A stretch of 12,859 nt of DNA, taken from NCBI GenBank assembly GCA_036732565.1, contig DAINCF010000182.1:1-12859 (forward strand), in the 5' to 3' direction. The notes below the pieces were generated by a model, which saw only the letters and a list, made by a program, of their open reading frames with translations, did no database searches and was not told the origin of the DNA. Positions 7,016 to 12,859 of this stretch are shown here, one piece after another. The translations under genes and the position numbers were made by a program. Every line of letters begins with the position of its first letter. The first letter of the stretch is position 1. This DNA comes from JAIVJN01 sp036732565 (GTDB lineage: Bacteria > Acidobacteriota > Vicinamibacteria > Vicinamibacterales > UBA2999).

Positions 7016-7975
7016 CTAATGGGATGTACGGTCGTAGTGTAATTGGGCCGTTCCGTAGGAACGGCCCGGAGGTGAAGAGCGAGGAGCGGTGATCACTCCA
7101 TCATGCCCGTTCATACGCTCCACCAGATCTTTACGGCCGCCGGTGAGATCGTTCAGGCGCCAGTCGAAATCGTGGAACTGCACTTTGAAGGAGTTCCGCT
7201 GCACGTACTCGAGCTCCGACGTCAGCAGGTAGGGCGAGATCAGCGCCAGCACCGAGCGCTCGATCGGGCTGCGCGACGCGAACACGGCAGGGGCCTTGTC
7301 GGCATAGGCGGCCGTGAACGCCGCCTCACGCCACGAGAACAGCGGGCTGATGCTCATCACTTCGGCCCCTGCGTCCACACGAACCAGCTCCTTCCGATCG
7401 ACCGACTCGGCGGCGACGTCGGTGAGCTGCTGATCGAGTCGCGAGCCGTTGAACGCCTCGCTGCGCAGGCGGCCGCTGCCCAGCGCGCCGCGCCCAAGGG
7501 CCAGGAACACGCGCGGATCGCCGAACGGTGTCAGGACGTCCTGCTCGATCCCGTCCAGCGTCACACTTCGACCACCGGCACGAAACGACTGCTTGTCGAA
7601 CGCACCTGAGACCAGGCGAATGCTGCCGCGCGGATACTGTGCGGCGACCCGGCGAATCGGGTAGTTGTCGACGACCGTCCGCAAGACGAACGCGTTGTAG
7701 GCGTTGATCCAGAACGCCATCTGCCGCTCGCGCGGCCACGACGCGTAATCGGCCCCCGAGACGCCATCGAGCGCACGCAGGTACCGATCGAGTCGGCCGC
7801 GATCGCTCTTCAGCGCGTTGTAGTAGACGAGACCGTCTCTGACATAGAGGTCCAGGAGCTCATCGAACGGCTTGTGGAGCGGATCGACCGAGGGCGGTTC
7901 GGGCTGTGCAGACGGCACCGCTGGAGCGGCGGCGGTGAACGCGAGCACCAGAAGAAGGAGGAACGACCAGCGCAT
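7016..7975 (-). CDS. Secreted DUF547-domain protein
   Basis: A 319-residue protein with a signal peptide (MRWSFLLLLVLAFTAAAPAVPSAQ; cleavage likely after SAQ near residue 24), hence periplasmic. The DUF547 core is recognised from Y51-YNALK, FWINAYNAFVLRTVVDNYPI at 89-107, DGIEQDVLTPFGDPRVFLAL at 141-160 and DWRLNDL at 271-277. No function is established for the family. In most bacterial members I recall, the segment after DPR carries His and Cys (like HFALVCxxxxCP); here it is VFLALGRGALGSGRLRSEAF with neither, so any thiol chemistry is lost. Residues 278-319 are an extra tail, part of it encoded by a perfect palindrome (7045-7067). ATG at 7975 lies 10 nt after the alpha/beta hydrolase stop and the SDR starts at its stop, so it sits in an operon. 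Confidence 0.85.
   Translation of the reverse strand: MRWSFLLLLVLAFTAAAPAVPSAQPEPPSVDPLHKPFDELLDLYVRDGLVYYNALKSDRGRLDRYLRALDGVSGADYASWPRERQMAFWINAYNAFVLRTVVDNYPIRRVAAQYPRGSIRLVSGAFDKQSFRAGGRSVTLDGIEQDVLTPFGDPRVFLALGRGALGSGRLRSEAFNGSRLDQQLTDVAAESVDRKELVRVDAGAEVMSISPLFSWREAAFTAAYADKAPAVFASRSPIERSVLALISPYLLTSELEYVQRNSFKVQFHDFDWRLNDLTGGRKDLVERMNGHDGVITAPRSSPPGRSYGTAQLHYDRTSH
7045..7067. repeat. Perfect 10-bp inverted repeat, 3-nt loop, inside the DUF547 3' end
   Basis: GGGCCGTTCC (7045-7054), loop GTA, GGAACGGCCC (7058-7067). It lies within the coding tail of the DUF547 gene and encodes residues of about 303-311 (PGRSYGTAQ). There is no T-run after it in either direction, so it is not a classical intrinsic terminator; it resembles a REP-type dispersed palindrome. 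Confidence 0.75.
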
Positions 7976-7985
7976 CGACCATCAA

Positions 7986-8798
7986 CTATAGCCGAGAGAG
8001 CAAGGTCGAGATGGCGGCGCCGAAGCGCTCCGGCTGCTCCAGATTGCTGAGGTGCCCTGCCCCGGGGATGACCACGAGCTCGGAGGACGGAATGGCCTCT
8101 GCCATGCGGCGGGCCTCGTCGGGCGGCGTGAACGTGTCCTCGTCGCCGACGATGACGAGTGCCGGCACGCGAATCGTGGCCAGCAACGCCGTGGAGTCCG
8201 GGCGATCCATCACGCGAGCGATCGCACTGCGAATCGCCGAGGGCGACTGCTGCTTGATGATCCGGCGGACCGACGCCTCGAGATCGGGACGCTGCTCCTG
8301 CGAGGTCGTGCCCAGATACTTGTGCGGCAGGTCACGAGCGACGCCGGACGAACCCTCGCGCTCGACCAGCGCCATCATGCTTCGGCGATTGGCGCGGCCC
8401 TCCAGCGTATCGGCGCTGGCTCGCGTGTCGGCCAGCACCAGCCCACGCACCAACCCCGGTGCCTGTCGCAGCAAGGCAAACGTGACGTAGCCACCCATCG
8501 ACAGCCCGCCGATCACCGCGTGGGGAATACTCAGCTCGCGCAGCAGATCCATCACATCGGTGGCGTAGTCGGCGATCGTCGGATCGCTGCTGTCGCTCTC
8601 CGACGATCCGCCAAAGCCGCGCAGATCGAGCGCCAAGACGCGCCACCCCGGCGGCGCCATCCGCAATTGCGGCTCCCACATGCTGGCGGCGAGGGGAAAC
8701 CCGTGTACCAGCACCACGACGGGAAGCGCGGTTGCGTCAGGCGCGGTGTCGAAGTAGGCGATCGTGCGGGATCCTACGTGCAGGTACTGCCGGTGCAT
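7986..8798 (-). CDS. Alpha/beta-fold hydrolase
   Basis: A 270-residue cytoplasmic alpha/beta hydrolase. Oxyanion-hole motif HGFP at 32-35, strand-loop LDLRGFGGS at 58-65, nucleophile elbow GLSMG with Ser100, acid Asp221 in VGDEDTFTPP, and His249 in GAGHLSN; the triad is complete and spaced as in the 3-oxoadipate enol-lactonase / haloperoxidase-like esterase group. No signal peptide. The substrate is unclear: enol-lactonase (PcaD-like) activity, a lactonase for sugar acids, or a general carboxylesterase are all possible. ATG at 8798 has no Shine-Dalgarno but has a TG-A-TATGAT extended -10 box 8 nt upstream, suggesting a leaderless or nearly leaderless mRNA. It is the first gene of the minus-strand run, 10 nt before DUF547. 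Confidence 0.88.
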   Translation of the reverse strand: MHRQYLHVGSRTIAYFDTAPDATALPVVVLVHGFPLAASMWEPQLRMAPPGWRVLALDLRGFGGSSESDSSDPTIADYATDVMDLLRELSIPHAVIGGLSMGGYVTFALLRQAPGLVRGLVLADTRASADTLEGRANRRSMMALVEREGSSGVARDLPHKYLGTTSQEQRPDLEASVRRIIKQQSPSAIRSAIARVMDRPDSTALLATIRVPALVIVGDEDTFTPPDEARRMAEAIPSSELVVIPGAGHLSNLEQPERFGAAISTLLSRL

Positions 8799-8806
8799 GC
8801 GCCCGC

Positions 8807-8815
8807 ATCATATCA
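8807..8815 (-). promoter_or_regulatory. Candidate extended -10 promoter for the hydrolase-DUF547-SDR operon
   Basis: On the minus strand TGATATGAT combines the TG extension with TATGAT (five of six matches to TATAAT). It ends 8 nt before the hydrolase ATG, so initiation would fall at or next to the start codon. No good -35 hexamer is seen 17 bp further upstream. This is a pattern match only. Confidence 0.4.
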
Positions 8816-8840
8816 GGCTGAGGCGGCGAGCTCTGGCCGC

Positions 8841-9150
8841 TCAGTCCAGGCGAAGCGCGGTGACAGGCTCGATCCGGGCCGCCCGGCGAGCAGGCAGCCA
8901 GCTCGCCATCAACGCAATCGCAAGCGCGCCGACCGCCACGAAGCCATGCGTGACGGCGTCGGTCGTACTGACGCCAAACAACATGCGTTGCAGGACGCCG
9001 CCGGCGAGCGCGGTCCGCGAGGAGCCTGCGTATTGGCTCGACGAGGGCTGCAGGCTCGCCCCGCCCAGGCTCTCGATCGTGGATGTCGCGCGCGATGCCG
9101 ACCACGGTACCGCCGGCGTTGGCGCCACCCTGCCCCATGCGCGTGCCGAG
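8841..9150 (-). pseudogene. Remnant of a MacB/FtsX-type (ADOP-like) ABC permease
   Basis: The last 50 or so codons (8841 to about 9010) read VLQRMLFGVSTTDAVTHG, a hydrophobic segment (FVAVGALAIALMASW), then LPARRAARIEPVTALRLD and TGA. That is the classic C-terminal end of MacB/FtsX permeases such as the duplicated orphan permeases of Acidobacteria. About 25 codons upstream, in another minus-strand frame (about 9078-9110), stands GGTVVGIARDIHD, which matches the periplasmic-domain motif normally found over 100 residues earlier. SLGGASLQPSSSQYA in the downstream frame follows it directly, near 9071. So the copy has lost its N-terminal domain, an internal stretch including a transmembrane helix, and has a frameshift near 9075. 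It is a decaying fragment, not a functional gene. Confidence 0.65.
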
Positions 9151-9193
9151 CGTGAAAATGCCGATCCAGCGGATCCCGAACAAAAACGATACG

Positions 9194-9226
9194 GAGGGCA
9201 GGCCTAAAGGCCCGCGCTACGTACGT
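9194..9226. repeat. Short palindromic element (GGCCT-AA-AGGCC plus ACGTACGT)
   Basis: GGCCTAAAGGCC at 9201-9212 forms a 5-bp stem with a very tight loop, flanked by GGGC and GCCC that can pair in an alternative fold; the self-complementary ACGTACGT (9219-9226) follows and touches the RraA stop codon (TGA, 9228-9226 on the minus strand). It lies between the RraA gene and the permease remnant. It looks like a small dispersed palindrome rather than a terminator, as there is no T-run. Confidence 0.4.
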
Positions 9227-9921
9227 CAGATCTCAATTGCTCCGCCAAGGCGTTTGAGGTGCTCTCTAAACGTGAGGGCCGGGTCCGCCTTGCGAGCTTC
9301 GACGTATTCGTCGAGGTAGAACTGCGCGCTCAGCCGCTCGCCTCGGCTGAGCCGATCAGCATGCGCCTGTTCGCGGGTCGCGATGTCGCGGGCCGCTTCG
9401 ATCACGCGTCCGAGGTCCGCCGCCGCCACGAACACGACCCCGTCATCGTCTGCAAAGACCACGTCTGCTGTGGTGACGGTCGACGGTCCCACGCTCGCGG
9501 CTTCGAGCGCGTGCACGGTGCGAGTGCGGAGCTCCGCCGGCCCGGCCGGGCACGTGCCGAGCGACCAGACGCCGATGCCCAACGCCCGGATCGCCATGGT
9601 GTCGCGATGGGCGCCGTCGACGACGATCCCGGCCAGGCGCGCGGCCAGCGCCTCGCCGGCCACGAGATCGCCAATGCACCCTTCATCGAGGCGGCCGTTG
9701 TTGTCGATGACGAGCACGTCTCCCGCGTGGGCCGCGGCGATCGCCTCGAGAAACACATCGACGCTGCCCGAGTGCTTGGCCGGACACACCGGACCCCAGA
9801 TGCGCGTGCCCGTGAACAGCGGACGCAATCCCGTACGCCCCAGTCGCACCGGCACGCCGACGGCGACGCACCCATCGGCCACGAACGGCGTCGACCATTC
9901 CCACTCCATGAGATCGGACAT
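9226..9921 (-). CDS. RraA-family protein (HMG/CHA-aldolase-like)
   Basis: A 231-residue RraA-like protein. Members are either 4-hydroxy-4-methyl-2-oxoglutarate / 4-carboxy-4-hydroxy-2-oxoadipate aldolases, which release pyruvate with a divalent metal, or RNase E inhibitors. Visible: AGDVLVIDNNGRLDEGCIGD at 66-85, AGIVVDGAHRDT at 97-108 with the conserved Arg106-Asp107 pair used for substrate and metal binding, GIGVWSLGTCP at 115-125, and TADVVFADDDGVVFV at 151-165, the signature with ADxDGV. Arg-Asp retention favours an aldolase. The open frame extends to a TTG at 9939, but ATG at 9921 (MSDLMEWEW) is the more likely start, with GGAG at 9932-9935 as a distant Shine-Dalgarno. It stands alone between a permease remnant and the repeat array. 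Confidence 0.85.
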   Translation of the reverse strand: MSDLMEWEWSTPFVADGCVAVGVPVRLGRTGLRPLFTGTRIWGPVCPAKHSGSVDVFLEAIAAAHAGDVLVIDNNGRLDEGCIGDLVAGEALAARLAGIVVDGAHRDTMAIRALGIGVWSLGTCPAGPAELRTRTVHALEAASVGPSTVTTADVVFADDDGVVFVAAADLGRVIEAARDIATREQAHADRLSRGERLSAQFYLDEYVEARKADPALTFREHLKRLGGAIEI

Positions 9922-9940
9922 AACAACACGCGGCTCCAAT

Positions 9941-10138
9941 TTAGTGATCTGGTGATCTGGCGATCTCGCGATCTGGTATTTGGTGATCTCGCGATCTGGC
10001 GATCATCTGATGATTGTGACGTCGCGAGCTCGATCATCCAATCGCGAAATAGATCGCCAGATCACGAAATAGATCACCAATTCACCAGATCACGAGATTC
10101 CAGATCACCAAATCACCAGATCACCAAATCACCAAATG
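9941..10138. repeat. GATC-rich inverted octamer array (GATCTGGT words)
   Basis: The left arm (about 9945-10009) is a chain of 8-bp words GATCTGGT, GATCTGGC, GATCTCGC with one insertion. The right arm (about 10031-10136) is the same vocabulary reversed: GATCGCCA, GATCACGA, GATCACCA, AATCACCA. A unique centre of about 20 bp (TGTGACGTCGCGAGCTCG, 10016-10033) separates them. I count 14 GATC sites in under 200 bp. It fills the gap between the RraA start and the recQ stop (10141) and holds no credible gene. The RNA from recQ read-through could fold into one long imperfect hairpin. Confidence 0.82.
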
Positions 10139-11962
10139 CTAGCCTCGTCGCAGTATCGTCAGCACCAACTCGCCCAGATCCTCGGCCTTCCTCGCGCCAA
10201 CGCCGTAGACGTGCCGCAGCTCCTCGATGCTCGACGGCTTGCGGCGCGCGAGCTCGCGCAGCGTGGTGTCGTGGAAGATCACGTACGGCGGCACCCCGCG
10301 AGAGCGGGCGACCTCCAGGCGCATGGCACGCAGGCGCTCGAAGACATCGCGGTCGACGCCCTCCCACGACTCGACCTCGGCCCGCGATCGCTTCGGCGAT
10401 CGTCCGCGCTCCGGTTGGCGCTGCCGCGCCAGCGTCAGGTCCGGCTGCGTCGACGCATCCTTCATCAGGCTCAGGCCCTCCGGCGTCAACTGCAGCACCG
10501 GATACTGATCGTCGGTTGTCTGCAGCAGCCCGTGCGCCATCAGTTGATCGATGTAGGCGCGCACCTCGTCGACCGATGCATGCGCCAGCAGGCCGAACGT
10601 GCTCAGCTCATGATGCCCGCGTGTCATCACCGCGTCGTTGGCTTGCCCACGCAGGACGGTGGTCACGTGACCCGCACCAAACCGCTGCCCCACCCGCGCC
10701 ACGCACGAGAGGATCTTTCTCGCGAGCACGGTCGGCTCGGCCACCGGTTCCAGCTCGCCCAGGCAGAAATCGCAGGCCCCACAGTCGTCGTGCTCGATCG
10801 TCTCGCCGAAGTACGCGAGCAGCCGGCGGTGACGACAGCCCACGCTAGCAGCGTAGCGCTCCATGTCGCGCATCAGGCCGCGCCGCGCCTCCGTGAGCTC
10901 GCCGTTGCGCTCCAGCATCATGCGCCACTTCAAGAAATCGGCGGCCGAGGAGATCAGCACGCACTCGGCCTCGAGTCCATCCCGACCGGCGCGTCCCGAT
11001 TCCTGCTGGTAGTGCTCCACCGACTGCGGCGCGCCCGCGTGGATGACGAAGCGCACGTTCGAGCGATCGATGCCCATGCCGAACGCAACCGTGGCCACTA
11101 CGATGTCGATGTCTTCGTTGAGGAAGGCATCCTGATTGCGATGCCGCTCCGCGTCCGATAGACCCGCGTGGTACGGCTTGGCGCGATAGCCGCTCTCCTC
11201 CAGCCAGGCCGCCAACCCGTCGACTTCCTTGCGTGACTGACAGTAGATGATGCCCGCCTGCCCCTGGCGCCGCTGCAAGACCCCGAGCAGCTGCCGCTTG
11301 AGATCGGAACGCGGCAGCACGCGATACACGAGGTTCGGTCGATCGAACGATCCAACCAGCTCGACGGCATCGCGCAATCCGAGCTGCGAGACGATGTCCC
11401 GGCGGACGCGAGCGGTGGCGGTCGCCGTGAACGCGTGGAGCCCGACCGTCGGCCAGAGATCGCGCAGCCGTGCGAGCTGACGATATTCCGGCCGGAAGTC
11501 GTGCCCCCACTGGCTGATGCAGTGCGCTTCGTCAACCGCGACGAAGCTGACCGGACGCTGGCCGAGCAGTGACATGAAGCCGTCGCTGCCGTCACCGACC
11601 AGCCGTTCAGGCGCGACGTAGAGCAGGTGGTAGCGACCCTCGCGCACGCCGCGGGCGACCTCGGCCTTCTGATCGGACGCGAGCGCGCTGTTGTAGCAGG
11701 CCGCGGCGACGCCGCTGGACACGAGCGTGTCCACCTGGTCCTTCATCAGCGAGATCAGCGGCGAGACCACGATCGCGAGTCCGTCACGGAGCAACGCCGG
11801 CGCCTGAAAGCACAGCGACTTACCGCCTCCCGTCGGAAGGACGACCAGGGAGTCGCGACTGCCGAGGATCGCATCCATCGCTTCGCGCTGGAGCGGACGG
11901 AAGGACGCGTATCCCCAATAGCGGTCGAGCACGCTTTCGAGGGAAGAGAGTTCGCCAGTCAC
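10139..11962 (-). CDS. recQ: ATP-dependent DNA helicase RecQ
   Basis: A 607-residue 3'-5' helicase of recombination and replication-fork repair. Order seen: motif 0 FRPLQREAM at 21-29, Walker A PTGGGKS at 43-49, motif Ia SPLISLMKDQV, DEAH box at 144-147, aromatic-rich CISQWGHDFRPEY at 148-160, motif III FTATAT, motif V ATVAFGMGID at 290-299, motif VI QESGRAGRDG at 320-329 with the arginine finger. A zinc module follows with Cys376, Cys394, Cys397 and Cys400, then an RQC winged-helix region (about 405-505), a basic linker (RQRQPERGRSPKRSR) and a C-terminal HRDC domain (about 533-605). Length and domain set match full bacterial RecQ. The chosen start is GTG at 11962; no Shine-Dalgarno supports it, and a GTG ten codons in (11932) is an alternative. 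Confidence 0.95.
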   Translation of the reverse strand: MTGELSSLESVLDRYWGYASFRPLQREAMDAILGSRDSLVVLPTGGGKSLCFQAPALLRDGLAIVVSPLISLMKDQVDTLVSSGVAAACYNSALASDQKAEVARGVREGRYHLLYVAPERLVGDGSDGFMSLLGQRPVSFVAVDEAHCISQWGHDFRPEYRQLARLRDLWPTVGLHAFTATATARVRRDIVSQLGLRDAVELVGSFDRPNLVYRVLPRSDLKRQLLGVLQRRQGQAGIIYCQSRKEVDGLAAWLEESGYRAKPYHAGLSDAERHRNQDAFLNEDIDIVVATVAFGMGIDRSNVRFVIHAGAPQSVEHYQQESGRAGRDGLEAECVLISSAADFLKWRMMLERNGELTEARRGLMRDMERYAASVGCRHRRLLAYFGETIEHDDCGACDFCLGELEPVAEPTVLARKILSCVARVGQRFGAGHVTTVLRGQANDAVMTRGHHELSTFGLLAHASVDEVRAYIDQLMAHGLLQTTDDQYPVLQLTPEGLSLMKDASTQPDLTLARQRQPERGRSPKRSRAEVESWEGVDRDVFERLRAMRLEVARSRGVPPYVIFHDTTLRELARRKPSSIEELRHVYGVGARKAEDLGELVLTILRRG

Positions 11963-12105
11963 GGGAGGAACGCCGAAAGGACTCTATATTCGCCCCGCCG
12001 GAGGCCGGGCAAAGCCAACACTGTTCCTAGCGAGGCGGAGCCGCACACACACAGTTTACTGGTCCAAGGCGGAGCCTCGCTAGGCGCTGCTCGTACAATT
12101 CCTGA
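11963..12105. promoter_or_regulatory. Divergent intergenic region between recQ and exonuclease, with inverted repeat
   Basis: The 143-bp head-to-head spacer contains CCTAGCGAGGC (12026-12036) and its exact reverse complement GCCTCGCTAGG (12074-12084), 37 bp apart. Both arms also abut GGCGGAGCC in the same orientation. The right arm ends 21 nt before the exonuclease ATG. TATATAG-like AT-rich sequence at 11981-11990 (ACTCTATATT) could supply the recQ -10. The dyad could be an operator shared by both genes or a dispersed palindrome; the sequence alone does not decide. Confidence 0.5.
12094..12099 (+). promoter_or_regulatory. Candidate -10 box (TACAAT) directly before the exonuclease ATG
   Basis: TACAAT matches TATAAT at five of six positions and ends 6 nt before ATG 12106, which would place the transcription start on the A of the start codon (leaderless mRNA). 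No Shine-Dalgarno is present and no convincing -35 hexamer lies 17 bp upstream, where the dyad arm sits. Confidence 0.4.
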
Positions 12106-12859
12106 ATGCTCTCCGAGACACCGGACGGACTCTACTGCGCGGAGGGACGCTTCCACATCGATCCCTGGGGTCCCGTGGAGCGCGCCGTCATCACCCACGC
12201 CCACGGCGATCACGCACGGCCCGGCAGCGCCGCGTACTTGTGCGCGGCGCCGTGCGTCCCGTTCTTGAAGAGACGGCTGACGGCACCGACCGAAGCCGGG
12301 AATCCAGATCCAACGACGCCGCGTGAACCGCGGATCGAGGGCGTCGCATACGGCGAATCGCTGCTGCTCGACGGTGTTCGCGTGAGCTTCCATCCGGCCG
12401 GACACATCCTGGGCTCCGCGCAAGTGCGCATCGAAGGGGCCGATGGTGTCTGGGTCGTCTCCGGAGACTACAAACGCGCGCCGGATCCGACGTGCGAGGC
12501 ATTCGAGCCGCTGCGCTGCGACACGTTCATCACGGAATCGACGTTTGGCTTGCCGATCTATCGGTGGGATCCGCCGGGCGTCGTGATCGGTGAAATCGTG
12601 CAGTGGTGGCGGGAGAACCAGGAGGCCGGGCGCGCCTCCATCCTCTTCTGCTACACGCTCGGCAAGGCACAGCGGGTGCTCGCGGAGCTCGCGGCGGTAA
12701 CCGACCGCACCGTGCTGGTGCACGGCATGATGGTCGGCGCCATCGAGGCCTACCGCGCCGCCGGCGTGCGCATGGCGCCCACGACCACGCTCGTCGAGCG
12801 CCCGCGCGGCGTCTCGACGCCACCCCAACGCGCCCAGTCCGCGCGTCGGGGACCCGGGT
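12106..12859 (+). CDS. Ligase-associated DNA exonuclease, metallo-beta-lactamase fold (3'-truncated by window)
   Basis: The frame is open from ATG 12106 to the window end; 251 codons are visible with no stop. The N-terminus LYCAEGRFHIDPWGPVERAV leads into the metal-binding motif THAHGDHARPGS (His29, His31, Asp33, His34 by count from ATG), YLCAAPCVPFLKRRL, a second ligand region FHPAGHILGSAQVRIE, VVSGDYKRAPDP, and FITESTFGLPIYRW. This is the pattern of the MBL/beta-CASP-type exonuclease that, in bacteria such as Pseudomonas and many Acidobacteriota, is encoded beside an ATP-dependent DNA ligase and an Lhr-type helicase. The usual length is about 330-340 residues, so about three quarters is seen. 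It diverges from recQ. No Shine-Dalgarno; a TACAAT box 6 nt upstream suggests leaderless expression. Confidence 0.88.
   Translation, partial: MLSETPDGLYCAEGRFHIDPWGPVERAVITHAHGDHARPGSAAYLCAAPCVPFLKRRLTAPTEAGNPDPTTPREPRIEGVAYGESLLLDGVRVSFHPAGHILGSAQVRIEGADGVWVVSGDYKRAPDPTCEAFEPLRCDTFITESTFGLPIYRWDPPGVVIGEIVQWWRENQEAGRASILFCYTLGKAQRVLAELAAVTDRTVLVHGMMVGAIEAYRAAGVRMAPTTTLVERPRGVSTPPQRAQSARRGPG

Noticed and set aside
7045..7067. The 10-bp palindrome as an intrinsic terminator
   Set aside because: No T-run follows on either strand and it lies within a coding region with a gene starting right after it.
9259..10848. A 529-codon plus-strand frame over RraA, the GATC array and recQ
   Set aside because: It is antisense to two solid genes and its middle part is translated repeat (NHQITKSPN type).
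1..12859. tRNA, rRNA, phage, transposase or toxin-antitoxin genes
   Set aside because: None was recognised on either strand by reading; no transposase motifs or terminal repeats of an insertion sequence were seen.

Overview
The window looks like chromosomal DNA from a high-GC Gram-negative bacterium, most likely an Acidobacteriota of the Vicinamibacteria type. The grounds are an Oar-like TonB-dependent receptor with an N-terminal carboxypeptidase-regulatory domain, a remnant of an acidobacterial-type MacB/FtsX permease, and intergenic spaces packed with short-word inverted repeats. The lineage is an inference from gene style; no rRNA or marker gene is present. A run of 100 N at 3910-4009 marks a scaffold gap inside a tandem repeat.

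Layout. Plus strand: the 3' end of a TctA-family permease (1-618), then an octanucleotide repeat spacer, then a 1056-residue TonB-dependent receptor (677-3847). Next comes a repeat-filled convergent intergenic region (about 3860-4324). Minus strand, read right to left from 8798 to 4326: alpha/beta hydrolase, DUF547 lipoprotein-like/secreted protein, short-chain dehydrogenase, a 170-bp inverted-repeat spacer, KDPG aldolase (eda) and KDG kinase (kdgK). To the right is a decayed permease fragment (8841 to about 9150), then an RraA-family aldolase-like gene (9226-9921, minus), a GATC-rich inverted octamer array (9941-10138), and recQ (10139-11962, minus). A divergent intergenic region with an 11-bp perfect dyad separates recQ from a plus-strand metallo-beta-lactamase-fold, DNA-ligase-associated exonuclease (12106 to the window edge).

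How the genes may work together. KdgK phosphorylates 2-keto-3-deoxygluconate and Eda splits the product to pyruvate and glyceraldehyde-3-phosphate, the last two steps of uronate, pectin or alginate catabolism. The SDR, alpha/beta hydrolase and outer-membrane receptor could serve the same sugar-acid pathway, but only kdgK-eda is firmly a pathway pair. RecQ and the exonuclease are a head-to-head DNA-repair pair. The most unusual aspect is the non-coding DNA: three spacers are built from degenerate 8-bp words, two of them as inverted arms, and a fourth is built from a 13- to 16-bp word whose orientation flips between two convergent genes.
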